A stretch of DNA of 58,746 bases from [Limnothrix rosea] IAM M-220 (GTDB lineage: Bacteria > Cyanobacteriota > Cyanobacteriia > Cyanobacteriales > MRBY01), in contig NZ_MRBY01000022.1 in NCBI RefSeq assembly GCF_001904615.1, forward strand, positions 1 to 58,746, read 5' to 3'. How positions within the stretch are numbered: position 1 is the first letter of the stretch; every line of letters begins with the position of its first letter. This document shows, one piece after another, positions 1-7,543 of the stretch. The notes under the pieces were generated by a model. That model ran no database searches. It was not told where the DNA came from and saw only the letters and a program-made list of their open reading frames with translations. The translations under genes were made by a program, and so were the position numbers.

Positions 1-461
1 AAGATGAAACGATATCAAGCTGGCTTAGACAATAATTTTTTGCTGAAGATCCTTGCTGATTCGGGCATATTTTGACCTCTTTTTTTGATGCGATTACCCT
101 GCATAAAAACAAGCGATCGTTAAATTCCTATAGTTGGCAGCAAATTGTAGAAAAAATTCTTGGGAAATTAAAAGATTGGGGGTATGGTAAAGAGCTATTG
201 ATTTGGTTACTCTTAAATAAACAAGATTATATCGCTCTAAAGATTGGTCGCTTTCGCCAAAGTGGCGAGGTGCATCAATGGATGTATGATCGTTACTCGC
301 TTGAACGTTTACTTGAAGAATGTGGTTTTGTCGAAGTAAAACAATGCGCGGCACATGAAAGTCGAATTTCTAACTGGACAAGTTTTAATCTAGATACGGA
401 ACCTGATGGTGCGATTTATAAGCCTGATTCTTTATACATGGAAGCAACAAAACCTAACTAG
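1..461 (+). pseudogene. SAM-dependent methyltransferase, C-terminal part, probably frameshifted
   Basis: The last ~95 codons (about 180-461) read like the C-terminal end of cyanobacterial class I methyltransferases that sit in polysaccharide clusters: a VHQWMYDRYSLERLLEECGF stretch followed by a KPDSLYMEATKP tail. The SAM-binding Rossmann half is not in this frame. The frame is closed by a TGA at 57-59, and its only usable start is a TTG at 72. Frame 1 is open from the window edge to a TGA at 73-75 and encodes plausible protein. A frameshift near 60-73 would join the two parts; a short independent ORF from TTG 72 is the alternative. The left edge of the window cuts the gene. It precedes three glycosyltransferases, so a role in glycan modification is inferred. 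Confidence 0.5.
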
Positions 462-467
462 TTAGTA

Positions 468-1700
468 ATGAAAGTTCTTCAGATTAATTCTTGTGATGTA
501 TCGGGTGGAGCTTCCATTGCTGGCTATCGTCTCCATCAAGGCTTACATAAAAAAGGTGTTGATTCAAAGATTTTAGTAGGCCAGAAGCAAGGTGACGATC
601 GCCATGTAAATCAAATCAATAAACGTCGCTATATTAATAAAGCCTTGTCCCGTATTAGTGCGAGTTTTGGTTTGCATTACCTCAGTATTCCTGATACTTG
701 GCAGATCAAAAAACATGCTTTTTACCAAACTGCTGATATTCTAAATCTCCATAATTTGCACGGTGAATATTTTAATTATCTTGCCCTGTCTGCATTAACC
801 GCAGATATCCCTGCTGTATATACCCTCCATGATATGTGGAGCTTTACAGGCCACTGTGCCTATAGTTTCAACTGCGAAAGATGGCAATCCGGCTGTGGTA
901 ATTGTCCTAATCTAAACACTTATCCTGCTGTAAAAATTGACAATACTTACTTTGAATGGCGACTAAAAAAATGGATTTACGAAAAATCCAATTTAACCAT
1001 TGTTACCCCAAGTCAATGGCTTAAAAAACAAACAGAGAAAAGTATTCTTCACAAGAAAAAAATTTACTATATTCCTAATGGCATTCCGACTAATGTTTTT
1101 CAGCCTCTTGATGCTCAAGTATGCCGTAATGTTTTAGATTTGCCCCAAGATAAATATATTCTTGCTGTTGCCGCTCAAAATTTAAAAGATTACCGTAAGG
1201 GCTCGGACTTACTACAAGATGCTTTGAAGCAATTACCGAAATCCTTAAAAAAAGAAATTTGCTTATTGATACTTGGAAGTCAATCAGAAAGCTTTGGGGA
1301 GGATCTTGATATTCAGAAAATATCACTCGGTTATGTGAGTGGCGATCGCCTGAAAGCTATTTTTTACTCTGCAGCTGACCTATTTATCTGTCCAACTCGT
1401 GCTGATAATCTGCCCCTTGTTCTACAAGAAGCAATGGCTTGTGGTGTGCCTCTCGTATCTTTTAATGTTGGTGGTGTACCTGAATTAGTTCGTCCAGAGA
1501 TCACAGGTTATTTGGCAAATCCGGAAAATTCTGAAGATCTCTGTAAAGGGATCGTGCAGTTATTAAAGGATAAAACTTTAAGAAAACAGATAAGTCAACA
1601 TTGTCGTCATATTGCTGAAACAGAGTATTCTATCGAGTTGCAGGCTCAGCGCTATATTGAACTGTATCAACAGATTCTCCAGAAGAGGATTACTACTTAA
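468..1700 (+). CDS. Glycosyltransferase family 4 (GT-B fold)
   Basis: A 410-residue glycosyltransferase with two Rossmann halves. The N-terminal acceptor domain opens MKVLQINSCDVSGGASIAG, with a Gly-rich loop. The C-terminal nucleotide-sugar domain contains PTRADNLPLVLQEAMACGVP and GGVPELV, the E-x7-E-type signature of retaining GT4 enzymes. A cysteine-rich segment (CAYSFNCERWQSGCGNCPN, about residues 127-145) is typical of the WbcM/WcaC-like branch acting on O-antigen or exopolysaccharide. The start is an ATG six bases after the preceding stop, without a clear ribosome-binding site. It probably transfers a sugar from a nucleotide donor at the cytoplasmic face of the membrane during glycan assembly. 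The sugar and acceptor cannot be told from sequence. Confidence 0.85.
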   Translation: MKVLQINSCDVSGGASIAGYRLHQGLHKKGVDSKILVGQKQGDDRHVNQINKRRYINKALSRISASFGLHYLSIPDTWQIKKHAFYQTADILNLHNLHGEYFNYLALSALTADIPAVYTLHDMWSFTGHCAYSFNCERWQSGCGNCPNLNTYPAVKIDNTYFEWRLKKWIYEKSNLTIVTPSQWLKKQTEKSILHKKKIYYIPNGIPTNVFQPLDAQVCRNVLDLPQDKYILAVAAQNLKDYRKGSDLLQDALKQLPKSLKKEICLLILGSQSESFGEDLDIQKISLGYVSGDRLKAIFYSAADLFICPTRADNLPLVLQEAMACGVPLVSFNVGGVPELVRPEITGYLANPENSEDLCKGIVQLLKDKTLRKQISQHCRHIAETEYSIELQAQRYIELYQQILQKRITT

Positions 1701-1756
1701 TTCATATTTCAGTATTTTGTTGAAAATCTTTTCTTGTGAAAACAACTTAAAATATA

Positions 1757-2692
1757 TTGATTGATGAGAAGATCTTGGATATTCAATTATTAACTAATCA
1801 TAAAAAAAATCTACGTAATACCTACATTATTATTCCCGTTCACAATCGACGAGAGATTACCCTGACTTGTATTGAGCAGCTTCAGAAAAATGGAGACTTA
1901 GACCAATATTCTATTGTTGTTGTTGATGATGGCTCTACTGATGGCACTGCTGAAGCAATTCAATCTTTATTTCCTACAGTCCAGATCCTGTATGGCGATG
2001 GTAATCTTTGGTGGACGGGCGCAATCCGAAAAGGAATGGAATATGCCTATCAACAAGGTGCAGAATACTTTATTTGGCTAAATGATGACTGTTTACCCGG
2101 ACAACATACATTAAATCTTTTAGTTGAGTTTTCTGCTAACCACCCTAATACAATTACAGCTTCAGCATGTTATCTAGCAGGGGCAAACATCCCATTTGAC
2201 ACGGGCTGTATAGGGCGCAAAGCATGTACTGCTTTACCTGAAAGCATAAAATCTGTGGATAGTCTTTCTGGTTATTGTGTTTGTCTGCCTCGAATTGTAT
2301 GTGATGTTGTGGAATATCCAAATGCCGAATCTTTACCTCACTACGGAGGTGATGACGCGTATATCTTACAAGCGACGAGAGCTGGTTTAAAAGCTGTTAT
2401 TTTAGGTGATGCAAAAGTAACATTAAGAGATATCGCGACTCCGGCCAAAAACTTCACGCAATATATTAAAAGAATTCAGGGTAAAAGCCTCACACTCCAA
2501 TTAGTTTTCTTCACAAAAAAATCTAAGTATTACCTTTCGGGAAGGTTTTTTCATCTCAAATTAAAATATGGAATAGTGAAAGGTTGTTTGATTTTTACAG
2601 CAAAACTTTTGGCTTGGATATTTCAGTATTACTTGTTTTTAATAAAGCGCTTTATGAATAGCTATTTTAAAACCAATTTGACATCTTTTTGA
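1757..2692 (+). CDS. Glycosyltransferase family 2
   Basis: A 311-residue inverting GT-A enzyme. The nucleotide-binding strand is YIIIPVHNRREITLTCIEQL (about residues 24-43). VVVDDGSTDGTAEAI follows, then GDGNLWWTGAIRKGMEYA and the metal-binding WLNDDC motif (DXD position). GGDDAYILQATRAG lies further on. A hydrophobic C-terminal stretch (about residues 275-300) may anchor it to the membrane. No ATG is available: TAA at 1748-1750 closes the frame and TTG at 1757 is the first conventional start. It overlaps the next gene by four bases (TTGA), so translation is probably coupled. NLWWTG resembles rhamnosyl-type transferases of this family, but donor specificity is not readable. Confidence 0.8.
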   Translation: MIDEKILDIQLLTNHKKNLRNTYIIIPVHNRREITLTCIEQLQKNGDLDQYSIVVVDDGSTDGTAEAIQSLFPTVQILYGDGNLWWTGAIRKGMEYAYQQGAEYFIWLNDDCLPGQHTLNLLVEFSANHPNTITASACYLAGANIPFDTGCIGRKACTALPESIKSVDSLSGYCVCLPRIVCDVVEYPNAESLPHYGGDDAYILQATRAGLKAVILGDAKVTLRDIATPAKNFTQYIKRIQGKSLTLQLVFFTKKSKYYLSGRFFHLKLKYGIVKGCLIFTAKLLAWIFQYYLFLIKRFMNSYFKTNLTSF

Positions 2693-3939
2693 CGCATAAT
2701 AATTTTTTTGATCGAGATAATAGTATGGAAATTGATGATGCCTATAGGTTTCTTCATGTCTTGATGATTCATAATCGCTATCAGTATGCGGGAGGAGAAG
2801 ACAGTTCAACTTTGACTGAAATTGATTTGTTATTACAGTTTGGTCATCATGTAAAGTTGATTGAAAGGCATAATGACGAAATTAAAACCTATTCTCTTCG
2901 AAAAAAAATAAACTTATTTTTTAGGACAGCTTGGAATTCTCAGACGGATAAAAATCTGTGGGCTTCGCTGAAAAAAGGTCATCCTGATTTACTTCATGTG
3001 CAGAATTTTTTCCCTCTTTTTTCTCCTTCGGTACATGCGGTAGCTCAATCTTTAAATATTCCAACGATTCAGCATTTACATAATTTTCGGCTGGGTTGTT
3101 TGAATGCTTCTCTGTTTCGAGAAAATCAGATTTGTGAGGTTTGTGTTGGGAAAAATCCGTGGCGAGGTATTCTCTATCGTTGCTATCGTAATTCTTTGCC
3201 GGCTTCTCTGGGTGTTTGGAATATGCTGGCTTACAATCGTTACCGCAAAACTTGGCACAAAGATGTCAGTGCATTTATTACGCCTAGTCAGTTTGCTGCA
3301 AATAAGTTGATCGAGATAGGTATTCCCGGCGATCGCCTGCACGTCAAACCGAATATTACGGTGGATCCTCTCATTGGGGGAGTTATTCCGCCCTTACCAG
3401 AAAGACCCACTTTTTTGTTTATTGGTCGTCTTTCATCAGAAAAAGGCCTAGACATGTTACTTCAAGCTTGGGAAAAACTGAATGAACCTGAATGGAAGTT
3501 GAATATTGTGGGAGAAGGGCCACAACGGCAGGAACTTCAAGAATTTGTTAATGAGCGTAATTTAAAAAATGTCAGCTTTTTTGGTCAACAATCAAAAGAT
3601 CAAGTCGTAGAGCATATTAAAAATGCCACAGCTATTGTGGTTCCTTCGCAGTGGTACGAGACCTTTGGGCGCGTCGTCATTGAGGCTTTTGCTTGTGGTC
3701 GTCCTGTTATTGCCGCGGACTTAGGTGCTCTCTCTGAGTTGGTTGAAAATAATACAACTGGTTTTCTAGTAGCTTATAACAGCATTCATGTTTGGGCTGA
3801 AAACATGGCATGGGCGGGTAATAATTATTTTGAAATGACTGCAATAGGACAGAAAGCTCGACAGGAATATTTACGACTTTATACACCTGAAGTTAATTAC
3901 CAGAAAACTATTGATATTTATCAATCAGTTTTGAAATAA
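2689..3939 (+). CDS. Glycosyltransferase family 4
   Basis: A GT-B glycosyltransferase of up to 416 residues. The N-terminal half contains HNRYQYAGGEDSSTLTEIDLL, found in a family of polysaccharide GT4 enzymes (more than 20 residues are not needed to recognise it: key residues are AGGED). The C-terminal half has FLFIGRLSSEKGLDMLLQAW, GEGPQRQEL and VPSQWYETFGRVVIEAFACG, which supply the nucleotide-sugar site and catalytic Glu pair. The TTG at 2689 overlaps the upstream stop, but an ATG at 2725 (13th codon) would also preserve the domain, so the N-terminus is uncertain. It is the last gene of the AT-rich glycan cluster. Role: sugar transfer in extracellular or O-antigen-like polysaccharide assembly. 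Confidence 0.8.
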   Translation: MTHNNFFDRDNSMEIDDAYRFLHVLMIHNRYQYAGGEDSSTLTEIDLLLQFGHHVKLIERHNDEIKTYSLRKKINLFFRTAWNSQTDKNLWASLKKGHPDLLHVQNFFPLFSPSVHAVAQSLNIPTIQHLHNFRLGCLNASLFRENQICEVCVGKNPWRGILYRCYRNSLPASLGVWNMLAYNRYRKTWHKDVSAFITPSQFAANKLIEIGIPGDRLHVKPNITVDPLIGGVIPPLPERPTFLFIGRLSSEKGLDMLLQAWEKLNEPEWKLNIVGEGPQRQELQEFVNERNLKNVSFFGQQSKDQVVEHIKNATAIVVPSQWYETFGRVVIEAFACGRPVIAADLGALSELVENNTTGFLVAYNSIHVWAENMAWAGNNYFEMTAIGQKARQEYLRLYTPEVNYQKTIDIYQSVLK

Positions 3940-4028
3940 GATAGTCGAAATTTTATGTGGGTTTACATCTTACTAAAAATCAATGTATTTTAATATCTTG
4001 GTGCTGATATTATTTTTGATTGGGTGAG

Positions 4029-4058
4029 TTAACTATTAAGCTTTTAATCAAGTATAAT
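4029..4058 (+). promoter_or_regulatory. Possible sigma-70 promoter of folC
   Basis: A perfect TATAAT hexamer lies at 4053-4058, about 38 bases before the folC ATG. A weak TTAACT at 4029-4034 gives an 18-base spacer. Position and -10 match are suggestive only. Confidence 0.35.
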
Positions 4059-4096
4059 TAGGCGGGGAATTTCTTGGCATTGTAATTGTTGATTTT

Positions 4097-5341
4097 ATGA
4101 ATCAAACTGATATTGAAGAGCTGCTTTATACTTTTAAACACTTTGGAATTAATTTGGGTTTAGGTCGTATTCAAACATTACTGAATCAACTAAATAACCC
4201 AGAGAAAAATGCGCCAATTATTCATGTAGCAGGAACGAACGGGAAAGGTTCTGTTTGTGCTTATTTGTCATCAATTTTATCGGTGTCAGGCTATCGGGTT
4301 GGTCGGTTTACATCGCCTCATTTGGTGAGTTGGACAGAAAGAATTTGTATTAATAATCAACCCATTACTTCAGAACGGTTATTAGCAGTTTTAAAAGAGG
4401 TAACGGCGGCGATCGCCCCAGATAGTGAAACACCAACGCAGTTTGAAATTATTACGGCAGCGGCATTTTTGTACTTTGCGCAGGAAAAAGTTGATGTGGC
4501 AGTAATCGAGGTTGGTTTAGGTGGGAGATTGGATTCGACGAATGTGTGCGATCGCCCCCTTGTTTCGGTGATTACCTCTATTGGGATGGATCACTGGCAA
4601 AGACTAGGCAAAACCCTCGATAAGATTGCTGGGGAAAAAGCAGGAATTTTAAAACCGGATTGTCCGGCTGTGATTGGAGAAGTACCAGAGATTGCGGCGA
4701 AAGTGATTCGTGAAAAAGCTGAATCGGTTAATGCTCCCACTACATGGATTCAAGCGGCAAAAAAAACTGAGTCTGGCTCAGCGAATTACCAAGGATTTGA
4801 ATATGAATTGCATTTATTAGGGGATATTCAGCTTCATAATTCGGCGATCGCCATTGAGACGATTTATGAATTAAGAAAACAAGGCTGGCACATTTCCGAT
4901 GCACAATTGCGCAGAGGCATTAAAAATACCCGTTGGGCTGGACGAATTGAATGGCGACAGTGGAAAGATCACGAGATTTTAATAGATGGTGCACACAATG
5001 GCGTTGCTGCTGAAGAGTTGCGCAAATATGTGGAGACCTTAGAACAGCCCGTAACTTGGGTGATGGGAATGCTTTCGACAAAGGATCATCAAAATATTTT
5101 TAAAGCATTATTACGACCGGGCGATCGCCTCCATTTAGTTCCCGTTGGCGGTCATAGCAGCGCAAAGCCTAGCGAATTAGGTATGTTGGCGCAATTAATT
5201 TGCCCTGAACTTGACCAATGCCAAACCCATACCACTTTACCCGCAGCCCTTGATTCGGCGATCGCCACCGGAGAAACTGTAGTGTTATGCGGTTCACTGT
5301 ATTTATTAGGGGAATTCTTGGGCTATGAAGCCAAAATTTAA
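4097..5341 (+). CDS. folC: Bifunctional folylpolyglutamate/dihydrofolate synthase
   Basis: A 414-residue Mur-ligase-type enzyme that adds glutamate to dihydropteroate and tetrahydrofolate using ATP, in the cytoplasm. Visible motifs are the P-loop IIHVAGTNGKGSVCAYL (about residues 41-57), the folate-family signature DVAVIEVGLGGRLDSTNV (about 135-152), the central-domain GEKAGILKPD with its lysine, and the C-terminal Mur segment ILIDGAHNGVAAEEL. The length matches the family. ATG 4097 is the natural start. The last 17 bases overlap the next gene, so a small operon with the two following genes is likely. Two other pterin/folate genes (folE, pabC-like) lie elsewhere in the window. Confidence 0.93.
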   Translation: MNQTDIEELLYTFKHFGINLGLGRIQTLLNQLNNPEKNAPIIHVAGTNGKGSVCAYLSSILSVSGYRVGRFTSPHLVSWTERICINNQPITSERLLAVLKEVTAAIAPDSETPTQFEIITAAAFLYFAQEKVDVAVIEVGLGGRLDSTNVCDRPLVSVITSIGMDHWQRLGKTLDKIAGEKAGILKPDCPAVIGEVPEIAAKVIREKAESVNAPTTWIQAAKKTESGSANYQGFEYELHLLGDIQLHNSAIAIETIYELRKQGWHISDAQLRRGIKNTRWAGRIEWRQWKDHEILIDGAHNGVAAEELRKYVETLEQPVTWVMGMLSTKDHQNIFKALLRPGDRLHLVPVGGHSSAKPSELGMLAQLICPELDQCQTHTTLPAALDSAIATGETVVLCGSLYLLGEFLGYEAKI

Positions 5342-5711
5342 AACCAATTCAGCTTGGGAACAGGCACAACTTTTAATGCAACCAGCCTTTATTCGAGTGG
5401 TAGATAATTTTCGCGATCAGCTGGAAGATTCCGAGTGGGAGGGAGAATATCGAGAAATTACAGAACCCTACCCCGGTTATATCCTCGATCTAAAATGCGG
5501 CGATTGTGAGCAACAAATTAACCTCTGGGAATTGTGCTACCAAATCTGTTTTGTCAGTTATCCGACGGAACCCGATGATGGCGGTAGTTGCGCCGTTGAT
5601 ATTGATACAAACCTTTTTGAAGCGACAGGGGCAGTAGACTGGCAAAAGCTTGAGAATAAAACGCAAATGTTAATCAAGCAGATTTTTGCAACTCTACCCA
5701 AGTCGGACTAA
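5325..5711 (+). CDS. Conserved cyanobacterial protein of unknown function
   Basis: A 128-residue soluble protein that I recognise only as the sort of small acidic protein conserved in cyanobacteria. It contains two cysteine pairs (KCGDCEQQ at about residues 56-63 and LCYQICFV at 69-76) and an acidic tail. No signal peptide or membrane segment is seen. It starts inside the end of folC (17-base overlap), and its stop is immediately followed by the next start codon, so the three genes are probably co-transcribed and translationally coupled. No function is proposed. Confidence 0.75.
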   Translation: MKPKFKTNSAWEQAQLLMQPAFIRVVDNFRDQLEDSEWEGEYREITEPYPGYILDLKCGDCEQQINLWELCYQICFVSYPTEPDDGGSCAVDIDTNLFEATGAVDWQKLENKTQMLIKQIFATLPKSD

Positions 5712-6656
5712 ATGGTAACGGCAACTCAGATTCAAGGCGGCTTAATGGGACTTTGCGTTGGGGATGCTTTGGGCGTTCCGGTGGAATTTTCCACGCGAGC
5801 AGAACGGCGTAATGATCCGGTGATCTCCATGCGGGGCTATGGCACTTATCATCAACCGCCCGGTACTTGGTCTGACGATAGTTCTTTGACGTTTTGTCTA
5901 GCCGAGGCGATCGCCGAAGTAGGTTTAGGGGACGAATTGCCAGAGCATCTCGGCCGCAAAATGGGATTATGGCTACAACAGGCCTATTGGACTCCCCATG
6001 GTGAAACATTTGATGTGGGCAATACAACAGCAGCAGCCATCCGAAAAATGCTGGACGGCGTAAGTCCTTTGGAAGCAGGCGGCAGCGATGAACGCAGTAA
6101 TGGAAATGGCTCTTTAATGCGAATTTTGCCCCTCGCCTTTTTTGCAGAAACCTTATCCTACGAAGAATTACTCGATCTAGCGCACAATGTTTCATCGCTA
6201 ACCCATCGACACCCTCGCTCATTGGTCGCTTGCGGAATTTATCTCAGTATTGCCATTGAATTAGTCGATAATCGTGGTGTGGAGACAGCCTATCGTCGTG
6301 GCACTAAACGGGCGCAGGACTTTTATGAAAACTCTATTTATCGCAACGAATTAGAGCATTACGAAGAAGTTTTGTTGGGTTCCCTCGAAAAACTTTCTAC
6401 TGATGAAATTGAGTCCGATGGTTATGTTGTTAATGCTTTAGAGGCGGCTCTTTGGTGTTTACTGCGTCATGATAATTATGCCGATACAGTTTTAGCTGCG
6501 GTAAATCTTGGGGAAGATACCGACACCACTGCGGCGATCGCCGGCGGATTAGCAGGTATTTATTACGGCTTAGAAGATATCCCTAAAAAGTGGCTGGATA
6601 CCATTCATAAAAAAGACGAAATTTTAAAGTTGGGCGATCGCTTAGCCGCAACGTAA
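5712..6656 (+). CDS. ADP-ribosylglycohydrolase (DraG-like)
   Basis: A 314-residue member of the ADP-ribosylglycohydrolase family, which removes ADP-ribose from proteins or small molecules using a binuclear Mg centre. The family landmarks occur in order: GLCVGDALGVPVEF (about residues 12-25), GTWSDDSSLTFCLAEAI (metal-binding Asp pair, about 51-67), NGNGSLMR, HRHPRSL and the C-terminal GEDTDTTAAIAGGLAG, whose aspartates complete the metal site. All expected acidic residues are present, so it should be active. It begins directly after the preceding stop. A target such as dinitrogenase reductase is not indicated by the context. Confidence 0.88.
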   Translation: MVTATQIQGGLMGLCVGDALGVPVEFSTRAERRNDPVISMRGYGTYHQPPGTWSDDSSLTFCLAEAIAEVGLGDELPEHLGRKMGLWLQQAYWTPHGETFDVGNTTAAAIRKMLDGVSPLEAGGSDERSNGNGSLMRILPLAFFAETLSYEELLDLAHNVSSLTHRHPRSLVACGIYLSIAIELVDNRGVETAYRRGTKRAQDFYENSIYRNELEHYEEVLLGSLEKLSTDEIESDGYVVNALEAALWCLLRHDNYADTVLAAVNLGEDTDTTAAIAGGLAGIYYGLEDIPKKWLDTIHKKDEILKLGDRLAAT

Positions 6657-6710
6657 ATGTCTCTTTAATTCATCTCTTAAAATAGTTAATAACTTTTCCA
6701 TAGAAGAATT

Positions 6711-7349
6711 ATGACTGCTGTCCTCACGCCGAACAAAGTTGACCATCTCAAACAACTTTTCGAGCTAGCACAGGCTCGCCATTCCGGTTCAGAAGAAATT
6801 TTTGTACTAAGCGATATTACTTGGGAAGAATTTAGTGAGTTGCTGGATACACTTCCGGATAACCGCGGCACTTTATTTCGATATTTACAGGGTGAACTTG
6901 AAATTATGGCTCCCGGTCGTAACCATGAACAGGTCAAAAAGCTATTGGGAATCTTATTAGAGTGCTACTTCTTTGAGAAAGATATTGAAGTTATCCCATT
7001 AGGGTCAACGACATTTAAGCATGAGCTTTCCAAAAAAGGAATTGAGCCAGATGAATCTTACTCGTTTGACGCAAACCGAGAATATCCAGATCTCGCCATT
7101 GAAGTGATTTTCACTAGTGGTGGATTGGATTTATTAGAAATCTATCGTGTGATGGAAGTTCAAGAAGTTTGGTTCTGGGAAAAAGAAAAACTAAGTTTTT
7201 TCTGCTTGCAAGAAGATTCCTATCAAGAGGTCAATGAGAGTATTTTTCTTCCCGATGTCGAGAAAGGCTTCTTAGAAAAACTCTTACTCTCCACTGACTC
7301 CCTCAATAAAATCCGTAAATCTTTCCTGCAAAAAATACAGGCTAGTTAA
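6711..7349 (+). CDS. Uma2 family (DUF820) putative endonuclease
   Basis: A 212-residue member of the Uma2/DUF820 family, PD-(D/E)XK-fold proteins that are greatly expanded in cyanobacteria and whose role is unknown. The core is PDLAIEVIFTSGGLDLLEIY (about residues 124-143), giving Asp and Glu of the catalytic site, followed by VQEVWFWEKEKLSFF. An upstream FRYLQGELEIMAPGRNHE block matches the family. Its stop TAA is made from the junction of target duplication and mobile element at 7347-7349. Without the insertion it would end with TAG at the same codon, so the protein is unaltered. It converges on uvrB. Confidence 0.85.
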   Translation: MTAVLTPNKVDHLKQLFELAQARHSGSEEIFVLSDITWEEFSELLDTLPDNRGTLFRYLQGELEIMAPGRNHEQVKKLLGILLECYFFEKDIEVIPLGSTTFKHELSKKGIEPDESYSFDANREYPDLAIEVIFTSGGLDLLEIYRVMEVQEVWFWEKEKLSFFCLQEDSYQEVNESIFLPDVEKGFLEKLLLSTDSLNKIRKSFLQKIQAS

Positions 7350-7543
7350 CGTGAGTTTTGCTTAAGCATGCTCGGAAGTACGACGCGGTGAATGGGAGAG
7401 CGAGAGATCGGGAGATGTTTCTATGCCAACAATCCTACTAGCTTTCAAAAAATGCAAATTTTCGTGGCTTCCCCGTGTCTCTCCTTCTCCGTGTCTCCTT
7501 TTCTCTAAAGAATTTTGGCTACATTCTTATCCATAACTGACGT
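7349..7543 (+). mobile_element. MITE-like element, copy A (195 bp)
   Basis: A non-coding element with imperfect terminal inverted repeats, ACGTGAGTTTTGCTTAAG at the left and ACGTCAGTTATGGATAAG (reverse complement) at the right, 14 of 18 positions matching. It is flanked by a perfect 6-base direct repeat TAGTTA (7343-7348 and 7544-7549). The interior is purine/pyrimidine-skewed, has a CCGTGTCTC motif twice and no ORF. Related copies occur at 10394-10575, 40032-40223 and 58694-58746. The structure fits a transposase-less element mobilised in trans; the helper family is not identified. Confidence 0.85.
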
